This document shows positions 35,381 through 46,995 of a stretch of 64,000 nt of DNA, in pieces. Within the stretch, counting starts at the first letter, position 1. Each line of letters opens with the position of its first letter. The translations under genes were made by a program, and so were the position numbers. Source of the DNA: Omphalotus guepiniiformis (lineage: Eukaryota; Basidiomycota; Agaricomycetes; Agaricales; Omphalotaceae); NCBI GenBank assembly GCA_028554645.1, contig JAQOOI010000064.1, positions 2,108,001 through 2,172,000 of the forward strand. The letters are read 5' to 3'. The notes beneath the pieces are model-generated. The model did no database searches, was not told the DNA's origin, and saw nothing but the letters and a program-made list of their open reading frames with translations.

Positions 35381-36662
35381 ATGTCAAGATCATATCAAGT
35401 CAGTCACTTCTTTTGTATCAAGAAATTCTTTCGAGTTCATCCAGCAGATAGTCCCTGGTCTTTTCATACAGGACGATCCTTCTTCTATTCCGTCAGAGAT
35501 CGGAGCTGTATGTAGCCTCCAATTCGCATGGTTGACCGAAGAATGAATTGATTTCTCTAGGTACCTCCACGATTTGGGTTAAAGGACAGCTCGTACACCC
35601 GATGGCATGACTTTGTAGACAACCTAAACCGTCTGAATGATGAAGCCGACAGCAAGACATCTTACAAGCTGATTATATTCTCAAGGCATGGCCAAGGATT
35701 TCGTGAGGGCTAGAGTTAGCTGGTGTTTTCATATATCTTCAGCTTACAACAGATAACGTGGGCGAGGCAAAATATGGTACTGAGGCATGGGACGAGTAGG
35801 CAACATCTACGGCCTGGCTCCTCTGAAATGGCGTATTCATCGAGATTTCTGTAGGTATTGGTCAAAACTGAATGGAGACGGTGAGATTGTATGGGGCCGT
35901 GAGTGCATTCCTTTCTGTTAGGATTTGACTGGGATAATCTTATGATTGTTACAGCTGACCCCAAACTCACTGTTCTGGGCGAAGATCAAGCCCGAGCCGT
36001 AAATACAGAATGGAGAAAGGAGCTGTCTTTTGGGATTCCTGTTCCTTCGAAGCGATTTTGCAGCCCAATGACTCGTGCCATACAAACATACTTGCTAGCA
36101 TTTGAAAATGTTTTACCGGAGACATCCAAGCCAGCCATTATTGTGGAGGTACTGTACGGATCTCCTGTTCATGGCTATGAGATGTCGCTCAATTGCCTGT
36201 TTATAGAATTGTCGGGAAGAATACGGAGAACATACATGCGATAAACGGAATAGCAGGACATGGATTTCGTCGACCTTTCCTCAGTTCGCCATTGAAAAAG
36301 GCTTCGCCGAAGAGGACGAACTTTGGGCCGAAGATGAGAGGGAGCCGAAAGCCCATGTCGTCGCTCGCGCAACAAGTGTTTTGGACATGATATTCGGTGA
36401 CAAAGAAATCTGTAACAGTGAGTTGTGTTTATAATTCAATCAATCATCAAGTGTTGTTCAAGTCAGCGGTTCTCAGTCATATCTGTCACGGCACATGGTG
36501 GAATTATCAACGGTTTCTTGGTTTCCATGGGGCGGCGTCCGTACGCCCTACCAACCGGAGGCAAGTACTCGAACACTATTACCGCGGTGGTGACTTACTA
36601 TTATGTACCTTTCAGGCGTCTTACCGGTACTGGTAAAATCGATCGTCCCAGAATTGAACTGA
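35381..36662 (+). CDS. Histidine phosphatase (phosphoglycerate-mutase-like)
   Basis: Branch-1-type histidine phosphatase; substrate unknown. A mini first exon MSRSYQ (35381-35398) joins IVPGLFIQDDPSSIPSEIGA, then VPPRFGLKDSSYTRW. The catalytic RHG is in IIFSRHGQGF, followed by HNVGEAKYGTEAW/DEYWSKLNGDGEIVWG, then PDPKLTVLGEDQARAV. SPMTRAIQTY supplies the second Arg and IISVTAHGGIINGFL the second His. The C terminus GGVLPVLVKSIVPELN is reached through a GC-AG intron (donor GCAAGT at 36561). Eight or nine exons. It resembles the intracellular Agaricomycete phosphoglycerate-mutase-like proteins rather than glycolytic mutase. All four phosphate-pocket residues are present. Confidence 0.85.
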
Positions 36663-38046
36663 GTGTTCAAACATACTTTAATCGGTGCTTCTACAATTTT
36701 GCGATAGGAATTTACGTGATATAGACTCTGACAGATCTCAGTCTGTAAAGAAGACCTTTCCTTTGCCGTCTCTAAGACTCTGGAGAGTCTACGGTGCCTG
36801 CACCATATTCATAATTCGTTGACAGATTTTTTTTCTTGTGCCTGCAGGCTCACACTGCGCTCTAGATTGTTTGTTAACAACCCTACTTAATTCAACTTTT
36901 CAAGGCATTTATGCGGTGCTTTTGTGCACGCGTATGATGAGATTCCTCGCAATACGGATAGCGTGGAGTCAACGGGAAAATACGAATCACACGCGCTCCG
37001 GTTTTACCTGACTTTTACAGAAGATTCGCCAGGTTTACCTGTTTGAATGTCGTTTTGAGTTGCCTCTGTGAGACGGTTGTACCTCGCTAGCTCTCGCCTA
37101 TGGGTATAGAGCCAATCAATCTGTCTTTTACAAAGGAATCCCCAACTGACACACTACACTCAAGTACGCTGCACCTCCGAATCGATGTCCGGTGAGTCGG
37201 TGACGTTATTTCGCCCTGCTAGACCTATGTGCTCATTCTTACTTTGATTGCGATTAGAACCCCATGACGCCTCATGACGCCCGTACTCTACAAAGTGATA
37301 TGACTGCTATCGATCAATTTGTGCACACTGCACAAACTGTTCCTTGCTCCAGCCCTCTGCAGGTAGTTCCGCGTGTCGAATGTTCTGCACCATGAATGTG
37401 TTTGCTGCAATGGCCGCATTGCACTGTTCAGGTGCCCGCACTTATTCCTTCTTTTCATAAGCCTGGACCATGACACAATACGATCCACGGGCGCCTTCAG
37501 GCACTTGTTCTTTTCGTACATTTTCGGTGAAAAGCATGTCCGAAACTTGGTTGCCTCGAAACCTGCTTACGATGAGAATTGTCATAGGTTTGCGGCTGCA
37601 TGCTGGTGCGCAGCAGATCTCAGTCGGGGGCATTGGCATATACCATGAAGAGCTGGCTGAGAAGACTCAGAGTCGAGCTTTTGAGTGTCTGGTGACACTG
37701 CGCAAGGCGTCTGAGACTCGGATTGTATCTCGTTTGTTGCGTACCGACGATCTTCTGGCCCTCATTTCGCTGGCCGATGCCTAGAACAGAAATTCATTTT
37801 TTGGCGTTGTGAGCTAATTTAAGTATCGGTTTTATTGACGCTGGCGCGTAGACCTACCGCCTCCTACCAGCTCCTACCGCTCATCTACATATGCATATTA
37901 AAATTCATGCAGTGAAGTCACCAAAGCCTATCACATTAGATCTGTTAGATCTCCTAGCACTTAAAAGTTCCGGACCAAACGGCGATAAGTTTTCACAGGA
38001 AATCATCTGAAATCATACGCTCGATCAGCTGTGATACTGGGATACT
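36663..38046. other. Intergenic, nothing assigned
   Basis: About 1.4 kb. A plus-strand frame at 37470-37784 (105 codons, with HEELAEKTQSRAFECLV) and overlapping minus-strand frames do not match any family I know and could not be spliced into a gene with conserved features. Possible orphan gene or noise. Confidence 0.35.
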
Positions 38047-38616
38047 GGATGACCTCCCGTGGGCATTTCTAAACTAAATCCTATTCTAAACTCATATAAG
38101 CGAGCTTAGCCGAGTCTCCGAATCTCGCCAACGAGCTCACATCAGCGGAGTTTGTAATTTTACTCATTTCTAAATTTTAATCTGGAAGGAGGGTACCCCC
38201 CCCTCTTCCAGACTAAAATCGTCTTTCTAAACTTATTTCAAGCTCCGCTCGGAGATACACCTTCCCTTTTTGTATTCGTCCCCGAGGGTCAGAGCTAGAG
38301 TTTTGCGTAGGAAGCCTTAGTGGTCACTTGAAAGTGGCCGTATTCGTCTCAAAAGGATGATATATTGTCAGCTGTACATACTTATTGAACTTTAAAAGAG
38401 AATACACAACTCTGTGAGCCCAATCTTCTTCGCCCTACCTAGTGGCTTATGGGAAGAATAACTTCCTATTCAGGCTTTCAGCCGGATTATTCTAGACCAA
38501 ACATTTGGTCAACGGCTGGTCGACGGTTTTCTAAACTAGAGCTATCTCTTTTCAAAGTCCGCGTTTGATGGATTTAGAAAATAATCTAGGTTTTCTAAAT
38601 CCACGGGAGGTCACCC
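38047..38616. mobile_element. MITE-like element with 16-bp imperfect terminal inverted repeats
   Basis: Left end GGATGACCTCCCGTGG (38047-38062) and right end CCACGGGAGGTCACCC (38601-38616) are inverted repeats with one mismatch, 570 bp apart. Both flanks have ACT (38044-38046 and 38617-38619), a possible 3-bp target duplication. Inside, TTTCTAAA recurs five times forward (38066, 38167, 38224, 38528, 38592) and once reversed (38573-38580). A 15-bp inverted repeat with one mismatch (38174-38188 and 38205-38219) can form a hairpin. No transposase frame is present, so it would be non-autonomous. The superfamily cannot be told from these ends alone. Confidence 0.6.
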
Positions 38617-38836
38617 ACTGGCAAGATACTGGAAAGAAGTATGATGGAGTGCAGTTTAGGGTATTTCGACACTTGCGGTGCGGCGGCTCACGATGAGTTG
38701 TATGCCAGAAATGACGTTAGCAGGTTGGGGTCCCTACACATACCTCTCATTCTTGGCTCCGTGCACGCGGACGTTCATGCAATCTCATGCTAGCGCGTGC
38801 TAAACGATTAATCCGGGTATACCCTGCCTAAAACAA

Positions 38837-38844
38837 TATAAAAG
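38837..38844 (+). promoter_or_regulatory. TATA box of the small secreted protein gene
   Basis: TATAAAAG lies 53 nt upstream of the ATG at 38898, a good position for a TATA element with a short 5' leader. Most other genes in the window lack such a clear box, which suggests strong or inducible expression. Confidence 0.5.
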
Positions 38845-38897
38845 AAAGCCACTTTTGAGTAGACTTTCCTTAGCTCGAAACGAACTCGTACCCTAAG

Positions 38898-39224
38898 ATG
38901 AAGTTTTCCTTTGCCTTCTTCGCTCTTGTTTCCGCTGCTGTTGCAAACGGCGCCGCGGTGAGCTTTCTCTTCTACAATACTCGAAGCCGTTTATACTAAT
39001 AGATCCTTGATAGATCAATAATGCCCGTGAAAACCATGGGTCACCTACTACTGGCGTACAAACTCTTACTGCCACGAGAGTGTTTCCTTCACTCATTCCC
39101 GAGCCTCCTTACCTGATCACAGTCACCACTGAGGTTGTCTGGACGTACGTAGCCTGTCAACAAGAACTTGACCCTCTCTCACCATCTTATGAACAGGCAA
39201 TATCCTGTACCAACGTCGCACTGA
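38898..39224 (+). CDS. Small secreted protein, 72 aa
   Basis: Three exons. The first encodes a classic signal peptide (MKFSFAFFALVSAAVANGAA). The second runs from INNARENHGSPTTGV to TTEVVWT, with LTATRVFPSLIPEPPYLITV between. The third adds QYPVPTSH. The mature part is about 50 residues, Thr/Pro-rich and Cys-free, so it is not a hydrophobin. Its end recalls the Val/Thr-rich tails of many fungal small secreted proteins. A consensus TATA box lies just upstream and a MITE-like element about 280 bp upstream. No family recognised; an effector-like, cell-wall or structural peptide are all possible. Confidence 0.7.
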
Positions 39225-40286
39225 AATAATGATCTATCATGAATTTCAGGGGATACGTGAAGGTAGCTCTCTGTTTATTTTCATTGACAGTTTTCCCTGA
39301 CCAGTGACTCCCTATCAGACGGAATTACTATTTCTCGGGTCAATTTGACGATTACTTACTGCATGGGCTAACAAGAAGATTAGATGTTGTATGGACTGAT
39401 GTAATGAAACGTACTTTTTTACAATGAAATTGAAACGAATATGATGCGTCTGGCAAGCTAGCAAGCACGAGAGAGTAGTATGGGAAACTGCAACCTAGAA
39501 TATGCGCATGAGTTTCTTTTAGGAAACCAGAACGTTTCTTTTTAATATCGTTGATCAATGCGAAGTGGAATCAAATGGGGAATTAACGACTCACACTCGC
39601 CAGTAAGTAGTACCTACTGCAAAAACACCTGCCTATGAGGACCGATCATGTCGCTGAGCAGTTTGTGCGCCAATGCGGCCATACTTACAATATCAAGTTC
39701 TACAGCTTTTGAGACCTATGACAGGTTGAGCTGCGCATGCTTCCGTTGGACCGCGTTAAACCTCGCTGTTACCGTACTTATGTACATCGAAAGGCGGCCG
39801 CATTTGCAGTGAATTAAATAGGCGACGATATCATGAGATCTCAAACCTCCGTGTAAGAGAAGCTCTGAGTTAAAAGAAGCTCTGAGTCTGTATAGGTCTG
39901 TATGTGCAGGTAATATGTGCCCATGCAGACTCAGTTCCCGTGATTGTGCAACTAACAACAATCGATAACATCCTCGAAAGCCTGGGACTATGGGTTGGCG
40001 GCAGAAATCGCTCGACTTGCAAAATTCACCTAGAGCATGATATACGATTTTGTTCTCTGAGCTTGAAAGGAGGTGTCTACTGATCAATACCAGTGGAAAA
40101 GAAAAAGAGCAGCTGTACTTATGATCATGACTTTGAAAAATGAAGCTTTGAAGGTGGAGTGGCAGGAGTGGCAGGAGTGGAGAGCCTGAGACGCGCCACA
40201 ACAAACGGCAAGGAGAGGACGATGGACAACAAGCAACAACATTCCCACCCGCAGGCTGTAGCGTAACACGACTAAATTCAATATTC
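39225..40286. other. Intergenic, nothing assigned
   Basis: About 1 kb. A 215-codon minus-strand frame (39716-40363) overlaps the MSS51-like start antisense and has no protein-like features. A 9-bp tandem repeat GGCAGGAGT sits at 40161-40178. Otherwise nothing. Confidence 0.4.
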
Positions 40287-42103
40287 ATGTCATTTTCTCT
40301 GCGCTGCCAGAGGTCAACAGCTCGACTTCTTGTTGGCCTTCGATATCGGCCAGCTGGATCCACTGCAGCATGCTGTCTCAGGCAACAGAGAACTTTTCTT
40401 AATCTATTCCGCCCAAAAAAAGCTAGTGTCCAAGAAGATCCTCCGGAGCCAGTACCGTTGCTTTCCGAGGATGACCTATTTCATCCTTTTTCAAAGTCTC
40501 CTTTTCCTCAGGTTCGTGCTAGAGGAGAGGTGATCTCTTCAATGGCGCCTTGTCCCGTATGTGCGTCAGGGCATAGCCATGCGCATGCACATACGCAGAC
40601 GCTGCCTAAAACTGTAAAGTTTGAATGCCCAGACTGTGGTTGGCCAACACATTGCTCGGAGGAACATTGGAGGGAGGATAAGGAGCATGAAAAATACTGT
40701 TCAAGGCTTAGAGAAGCTAATGAAGATGAGCACGACTTGCGGAGTGGTAGACGGATGCCAGAGTTCGAATTGCCCGGTATGTCTATCATTACTTTCGAGA
40801 AAGTGACCCATTTCATCGACGTTCAATTATATTAGGTCCCCAGGGATACGAGGAAGCGATCTCGTTTGCGAACTGGGATGTGTTCTGGTATACGCGTGGT
40901 TTCAATTCAATGGATACCGAGCGGTCAAGAAGGCACGCCAGCAAACTACTCACCTATCCCATGACAATTGGAAGTGTCCTTCACCAGCATAGCTCTATAA
41001 TGCTGAACAATCAACGATTAACACCAGAAGGAAGTCGTTCGATGGCAGGTGTGTCACATTTGTCTCACTTGTCGCTTTCAAAATCTTAAGGTGTATTCTC
41101 TGCAGCAATTCGATCTACGTTACATACAGAACCCGGTGCTCCTGAAACCCACGAAGCATCTGTAGGGAAACCTCAAGTCCGAATATTTGTGCTTGGTGCT
41201 CGCGCTGAGTCTTCATTGCCACCTCATGTATGGGAGCAACTCGGATTCTTATTCCCTGCTGCCAATTTCCACGTTCTGTTCGTTGGTCCGCAAGTGTCAT
41301 TGCCGCGGGAGAAGCAGGTTGATCCAACGCCCTCACAGCCCGCCGCGAATACGTCTGCTGAGCCAAAGGCAGAGACAGAGACGGAGACAGCTTCTACCGA
41401 TGCGGCAGCTGGGCGCGACCAAGTTGGTGAAACTACTGCTGCTATGGATTCGCCAGCGGCAGCTACAGAAAAGACTACGTCTACTGAGATATCGAACGAG
41501 AAAAAGCCGCTATATGTACCTAATGTTTACTCTCCGCCGACGCCTGCACCAATTCCGCCTCTGAAATGGACAAGGTCATCTATCGCCCGCTATGGTGTCC
41601 CTTCATACACTACACCCTATTCATACCAAATGTCAATCTCCGGTCTTCAATGCGACAGCTATGCTGATGTTCATCCTCTATTCGAAGAGACGCTTGATCC
41701 ATACAGTGATGTGTTTTTCTTCTTTTCGCCAGGGTTTGGTTTCCCTTCTCCAACTTCAAAATCTGAAACGGGCGAACCTCTTCTTCAAATATCCTCACCT
41801 ACTGAGTGGGGTCCCGTTCTGCCTATGCTTCTGGCTTCCAAATGTCCTATCTTCGTTACCGGGTTCTCTCCTGCGGACGTCGAACGGGACGTCAAATCTC
41901 TTTCGACTGCACCGGGCGTTGCCGGCGAGTTCGAGTGGGTTATAACTCCTGGACCTAATCCCTTCGGAAGTGAGAAGTGGGAAGTTGCTGATTTTGACCC
42001 GAGGATTATGGTGAAGACGAACTGGGGTATCTGGGCTATCAGAGGGAAGAGTAGGGATATTCAAGAAAGAAATTTCTTTAAGAGTATCTTCAGTAATAAT
42101 TAA
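40287..42103 (+). CDS. MSS51-like mitochondrial protein with MYND-type zinc finger
   Basis: Related to yeast Mss51, which controls COX1 mRNA translation and cytochrome oxidase assembly. The N terminus (MSFSLRCQRSTARLL ... CCLRQQRTFLNLF) is Arg/Ser-rich and acid-free, a mitochondrial presequence. The zinc finger follows: CPVCASGHSHAHAH, FECPDCGW and THCSEEHWREDKEHEKYC. Next comes a conserved core, then AIRSTLHTEPGAPETHE and IFVLGARAESSLPPHVW. A low-complexity Thr/Glu/Ala insertion (about 41360-41500, with AETETETAST) interrupts the core. Conserved blocks then resume with YSYQMSISGLQCDSYADVH and PIFVTGFSPADVERDVKSL. Introns lie near 40780-40833 and 41048-41104. Full length, about 570 residues. 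The Glu/Thr insertion is the main departure from the family. Confidence 0.82.
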
Positions 42104-42318
42104 AGTAGAGCTATGATCTATTATCAAGTCTATTCAGAAAGATAAATGAATTCCACTGAAGAGGGAAAGTGGTGAGTCATAGTCACGACCGTTATAGTCC
42201 CGTGATGTGCGTGACGACAAACGCGACCTGTCCGGACTCCGAACCTGCTCCGAACTAGCGTCCGACTGCCAACATCACTGTCGCTAACGTCTTCAACAAG
42301 TTAATTTCTCTCAACCGA

Positions 42319-44378
42319 ATGAGCTTTACTTCTACTCTCGAGACAACAAAGACGACTGGCTCCGTATTCTTGACCCCCAGCAAGAGGAAACGAGTTGATC
42401 GCGAACAAGAGAAACCGAAACTGCCTTCTACATCTGAAATCTGGAAATGGATCTTTCAGGCCGATGCAGTAGCCTCCTGCTTCATATGCGATATACGTGC
42501 AATGAAGATCTTCAAGGAAAAAGGCTGGTCTCGCTTGAATTTTCGCTCAGCTTGAATCTCAACATGATCGTGTAACAGAATACGAGTTTTGGTGGCTGAA
42601 TAAGATACCGTGTAGAAGTGTTAGGATTGTTGGTATGATTGTAGGTGTACAACCTTACGAAAAGAGAATCTCATATTTAGGTATGGCCGAGTTCCCATCT
42701 TTGTGACTGGGTACTAACTCATGCTCACGCATACAGTGGATGACGGAACATCAGTAATTGAATGTGTGCATAGGTGTCGACCCCCTTCCCCTACCAAAGA
42801 TGGATCCAAGAAGAAACACTCTGTAAATGATCCCCCCATGCCAATCCCAATTGCCTGGATAGGGGCTACAGTTCAGATTACGGGACGAATTCAGGAATTC
42901 GGTACCAAACAGAAGCATGATATGAAGGAGATTGTTGAAGCTCGCAGGCAAATTATTGTGGAGAGTATAGGTTAGTTCCGATGCTCATTATCTGATTAAG
43001 CCTGACAATATATTCAGAGAAGTGTAAATCCGCAAATGCAAAGCTCCATCATTGGCAAACCGTGCTGAATCTACACAAAACGTACTACTCTTCTTCTGAG
43101 CCCTTCAGTATTCCGGATATGACAGCAAATGTTTCCACTACCCTCGTCACGCAAGATCCTAGAATGTCTCCCAGTGTCACTTCAACCCCTTCTACTTCTA
43201 CTACTTCTAGTCCTGCGAGATCCATTTCTCATCAGCAGGTGCGTATCTGAAACACTCACACTCAATTTCTCATCTTATAGTTTCCACAGTCTTCTAGAAA
43301 GCTTCGACATCCTTCACGACTTCATACTGCTGATCTTACTGGCAACACTTTCCGTATATACATCAAACATTACATGGACAATTTTCCTCTGCTCGGTGCT
43401 TTAGAAACAGAAACCGATGCGGAATCGGAATCGGAATCATCAGCAGATGATTTCGTAGGTTTATCCACACCCTCCAGACGCATTTCATGCCACATCTCGA
43501 GTGATGAAACCCCACGCCGCCATGTGTGTGTTCTTGGTGACGAGCGAAATCCTCGTGCCATGCGGCGCCTCGCTAATCCCTTTTCCCCTGCCCCCCAAAA
43601 TATTGACCCACACTCACCACAAGCTTGCGGATTCACTCTGTCGTACCTCCGACGAGTTCCAGAATTATCTGATATGGCGCGCAGAGTCGTCAAAGCGGAA
43701 GCCAAGAGGCGTGACAGGGAAGCGAGGAAGAAAGCCAAGGAAACTGCTTCGAGCCAAAGTCGAACAAGTCGGACGCAGACGCAAGATAGATTGTGGGCAA
43801 AGTCAGTGGCATCGACTGCAGGTGGTGGCTCGAAGGACACTACTTCAACTGCCGCTCGTATGAAACGGCTGTGGAAATGGGCTATCGTTCAGCTTCTTCA
43901 GGAAGGGAGCATCGTCATATGGAGTGGTCCAAAGTATCAACTCTCATCATCTCACTCAAGCAGCAGCGGGTTGTGGAAGTTATCGTCTAGCAACACTTCG
44001 GCCTCCATGAACTCGACCATCGTGAATACGGACATATCTCTTGTATCTGCTAACACTAGCGGCCACAGGACGCAAACCGTAGATGAGGACGAGACGATTG
44101 ATCTCTCTGATCCTGAGCTCGATGAGGAATGTTATATTTCTCTAACACCGGAGCTCCTTGCGGGGGAAGTCGAGAGAATCATCAGAGTGTTAGCTACCCG
44201 GTCGTCGTCTCGTACTGCGCATAAACCAACGAAGGAAGGGATATTAGCGCTCCTACGAAGAGACGATAGATGGATGAGAGTTGGTGAGTGGAATGTGGAG
44301 GAGGCTTTGGAAGTTCTGAGGGTTTCTGGGAGAGCATTCGAAGCTGGAAGAGGGCTGTGGAGTGTAGTAATATCCTAA
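42319..44378 (+). CDS. STN1: CST complex subunit STN1
   Basis: Single-stranded telomeric-DNA-binding OB-fold protein that works with TEN1 (and CTC1/CDC13) in telomere capping and C-strand fill-in. The N exon has KRKRVDREQEKPKLPSTSEI, then VASCFICDI/QYEFWWLNKI. The OB-fold core is CRSVRIVGMIVGVQPYEKR, then SYL/VDDGTSVIECVHR and AWIGATVQITGRIQEFG. LHHWQTVLNLHKTYYSS follows, then a Ser/Thr-rich linker and SRLHTADLTGNTFRIYIKHY. A long Ser/Asp linker (about 43390-44060) leads to C-terminal helical repeats resembling the winged-helix part (LTPELLAGEVERIIRVL, WMRVGEWNVEEALEVLRVSG). Six exons; each splice restores the frame. Tail-to-tail with CDC45, 176 bp between stops. Confidence 0.85.
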
Positions 44379-44554
44379 TTTCTGTCGTAAGAGGATCTGC
44401 TTGCTGCGTAGGAATAAGGCTAGTTTTGTAGGCATATATAACACCCAGGAAAACGATACAACGTTTCTCTAATTGCTACTACGTGTTCACTAGGGAATAC
44501 AACAGATAATGACACAGCGAAATAAATTATATCATGATAAAGAACAATTTGGTC

Positions 44555-46995
44555 TCAATACCCGGCTTCTGGCCCTTCACAGAGTGTTTCCAGGAACATC
44601 TGCAGGTCAGCCTGGTTAATCTCCAGGATACTCGTGTCGAAAGAACTATGGCGTGTCCGTGCATTACATCGTTCTTTGGCATCGAGAAATGCCAGGCCAA
44701 ACTCACTAATCAAGCCGTTAGAGCCGGTCGAGTTGTGAAAGACGAGGCCAAACTCATTTTTCCGTATACCACCAAAATCGGTCGCAGCCATGACACCGAC
44801 AACGATGTACGAATTTGTTGACTCATTCAAACATGCCACGACGAATGGTAAGCTCTTCCGCTTGGTACGCGTGCTGACGGCCTTCGCAGGTAACTTGTCA
44901 CGGAGGGCATCCACTAACCACAGGGCGAGCCGGGATAGCACACCAGGATGCGAAAAGAGGGCGAGATCCGGACCTTGCGTCAGCACTACCACACGGTGAT
45001 TGCGCATGGTCCTGATGTCCTGTTTGTCAATAATTGAGGTGCCCTGTCGGATAATGGCACGATGTAGAGCCATTGAAAGCTTCAAAGATGAACGCAGTGA
45101 TTCAATGCTATATGAAGATCAGCTTCGATAGACCCTCAAAGCATAAAACGTTTGACTAACTCGCCGAGAGCATCATAAGCCATCCAAAAGTTACGCACCC
45201 ACCATGGCACATCCTTCTTTTCATCCTCAGGGCTGTCTTCTTCACCTTCTCTATTATTCTTCGTCTTCGTTACCCCTGTATTATTATTGGTTTGGCCACC
45301 AGGGGGTACATTTTCGCGTTCCTCGTCCTTCTTCCATTTTGCACCACCGGAAAGTTCCTGAATCTCCCAAACTTTTCCACCTCCAAACCATTCTCCACCG
45401 TTCCGTGCACCTTCGGTTTCAATCTCCACTTTGACCCCACCAGCTAGATCCAAGAGTGCGCTAATGCCCTCAACAGCATCAGCGGCGGAGAGCGGTTGAG
45501 AGCGGTACCCATAACACTTCATGAAGGACGGATAGGTTAGTTCAATGAGCCCATATTCCGGAGCAATCTCATCCAGTTTGTGAACGAGGGTCCGCTTGAG
45601 GTCCATGTCCATATGGGCAAATGGTTGCTGCGTCTGGGGAATGGAGAACCTTTAATGAGTTGCCAAGGTCAGCAACAGTTCCATATGTGTGACAAACGGG
45701 TTTACCCCATCTTCGCCAGCAACCCTGTCAACTTCCTTCTCCCTCTTTCTTTCCATATACCAAGCTTGCCCGCGACATAACTTGAATGAAACATAGCATC
45801 GTACAACGTCCAATGGCGATAGAGCATGAACCTGAGCTCATCCGAAGTTCGTATACTTTGATCATCTGGATTTAGCGACTTGAAGGCACTCTCCCCGTTC
45901 GGGGGAGGCGGGCTGAGACGCATGACTTCGTCATGAAATATTGAATAATACACCTCATACTTGTCGCGCGGTATACGTGACGTAATGTATTGGAAGGTGA
46001 GACCGAGAATGGAAAACCATAGGAGGTCGATGTCGACGCGCTCGAGCACCGTAGCGAGGATATATATCGTCCCAGATACGCTTTGACCATACCATGTTCC
46101 CGCCATGTAGTATTTCTCGAGCCGTGCGAGATACGTGTCGCGTTCTTCGCGTGACATCCGATGTGGTTGCTGATTAACGCGTGTATGAGTTGCGAGGATA
46201 TGATTATGAGGATGTAAACAGTACCTCTTCGTCTGTTCGACGCCGTTTGCCTGTCTTATTCCCATCACCTATTGAACGTCGTTTGCCCCCACTACTGCCC
46301 TCTTCAAACTCATCGTCCTCGTCTTCCTCGTTCGATTCCTCTAAATCTTCGCCTTCGTCTGAGTCCTCGTCTGAATCCAACTCTGGCTCGTACTATATAT
46401 CGATGAAATTAGCACCCATACTGACTAATGAAACAGACGACAGCAGAGACCATTAATGCTTCCCAAGCCTTATGCTCATCCTCCAGCTTGTCAGCACCTC
46501 CATCATCCCATACCACAATACGTTGTCCATTCTCTCCTGCGCCGAAAAGACTGGATAAATTTTGAGGTCGTGCAGAGTCGATGACGTGAACCGTCATTCC
46601 TGATTGAAAGTCTCCAAACCACTCGGCTGACGGAAGATCTAAGATACCACCCATGTTTATGAGTATCAATGTATGCAGCTAGAGTATCTTCAGGCCGACG
46701 AGTTCTCGGGTGTTGTTTCATAGTGGTAACATACCTCTGTATATGTTATGAGCTCATCTCTGACCCTCTCCAGCTCAGAGATCCCAGAGACAGGAATTAT
46801 GCGATATATCACATCGTCTTGCCTGAACAATTGAGCCATCATTCGTGCCGCGCAAAGGGCATCAACGTCTGGGGCAACGAGCATGATTACAGAGGAAGCC
46901 GAGGTCAATGGGGATTGCCTGTGAGCTTTAAGAATATTCGCGTAGGATTCTGCATAGGATGGTTGAGAGGTAGGTGGAGGTGGAAGGTAGACCAT
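44555..46995 (-). CDS. CDC45: CDC45, component of the CMG replicative helicase
   Basis: Binds MCM2-7 and GINS to form the active replication helicase. Start MVYLPPPPTSQPSYAES at 46995. The DHH/RecJ-like core shows SSVIMLVAPDVDALCAARMM, LILINMGGILDLPSAEW and VHVIDSARPQNLSSLFG, then VVWDDGGADKLEDEHKAW. An acidic linker (EPESDSDEDSDEGEDLEE) and a basic GKRRRTDEE segment follow, as in other Cdc45 proteins. Then come YMAGTWYGQSVSGTIYILA, ELRFMLYRHWTLYDAMFHSS, LAKMGFSIPQTQQPFAHMDM and LKLSMALHRAIIRQGTSIID. The C terminus is SFDTSILEINQADLQMFLET. About eight exons. A Glu/Asn/Thr-rich insertion (near 45400-45220, with NNNTGVTKTKNNREGEEDS) lengthens the protein. Confidence 0.9.

Noticed and set aside
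39716..40363. 215-codon minus-strand ORF
   Set aside because: Runs antisense into the MSS51-like start, has low-complexity composition and no family features; probably a shadow.
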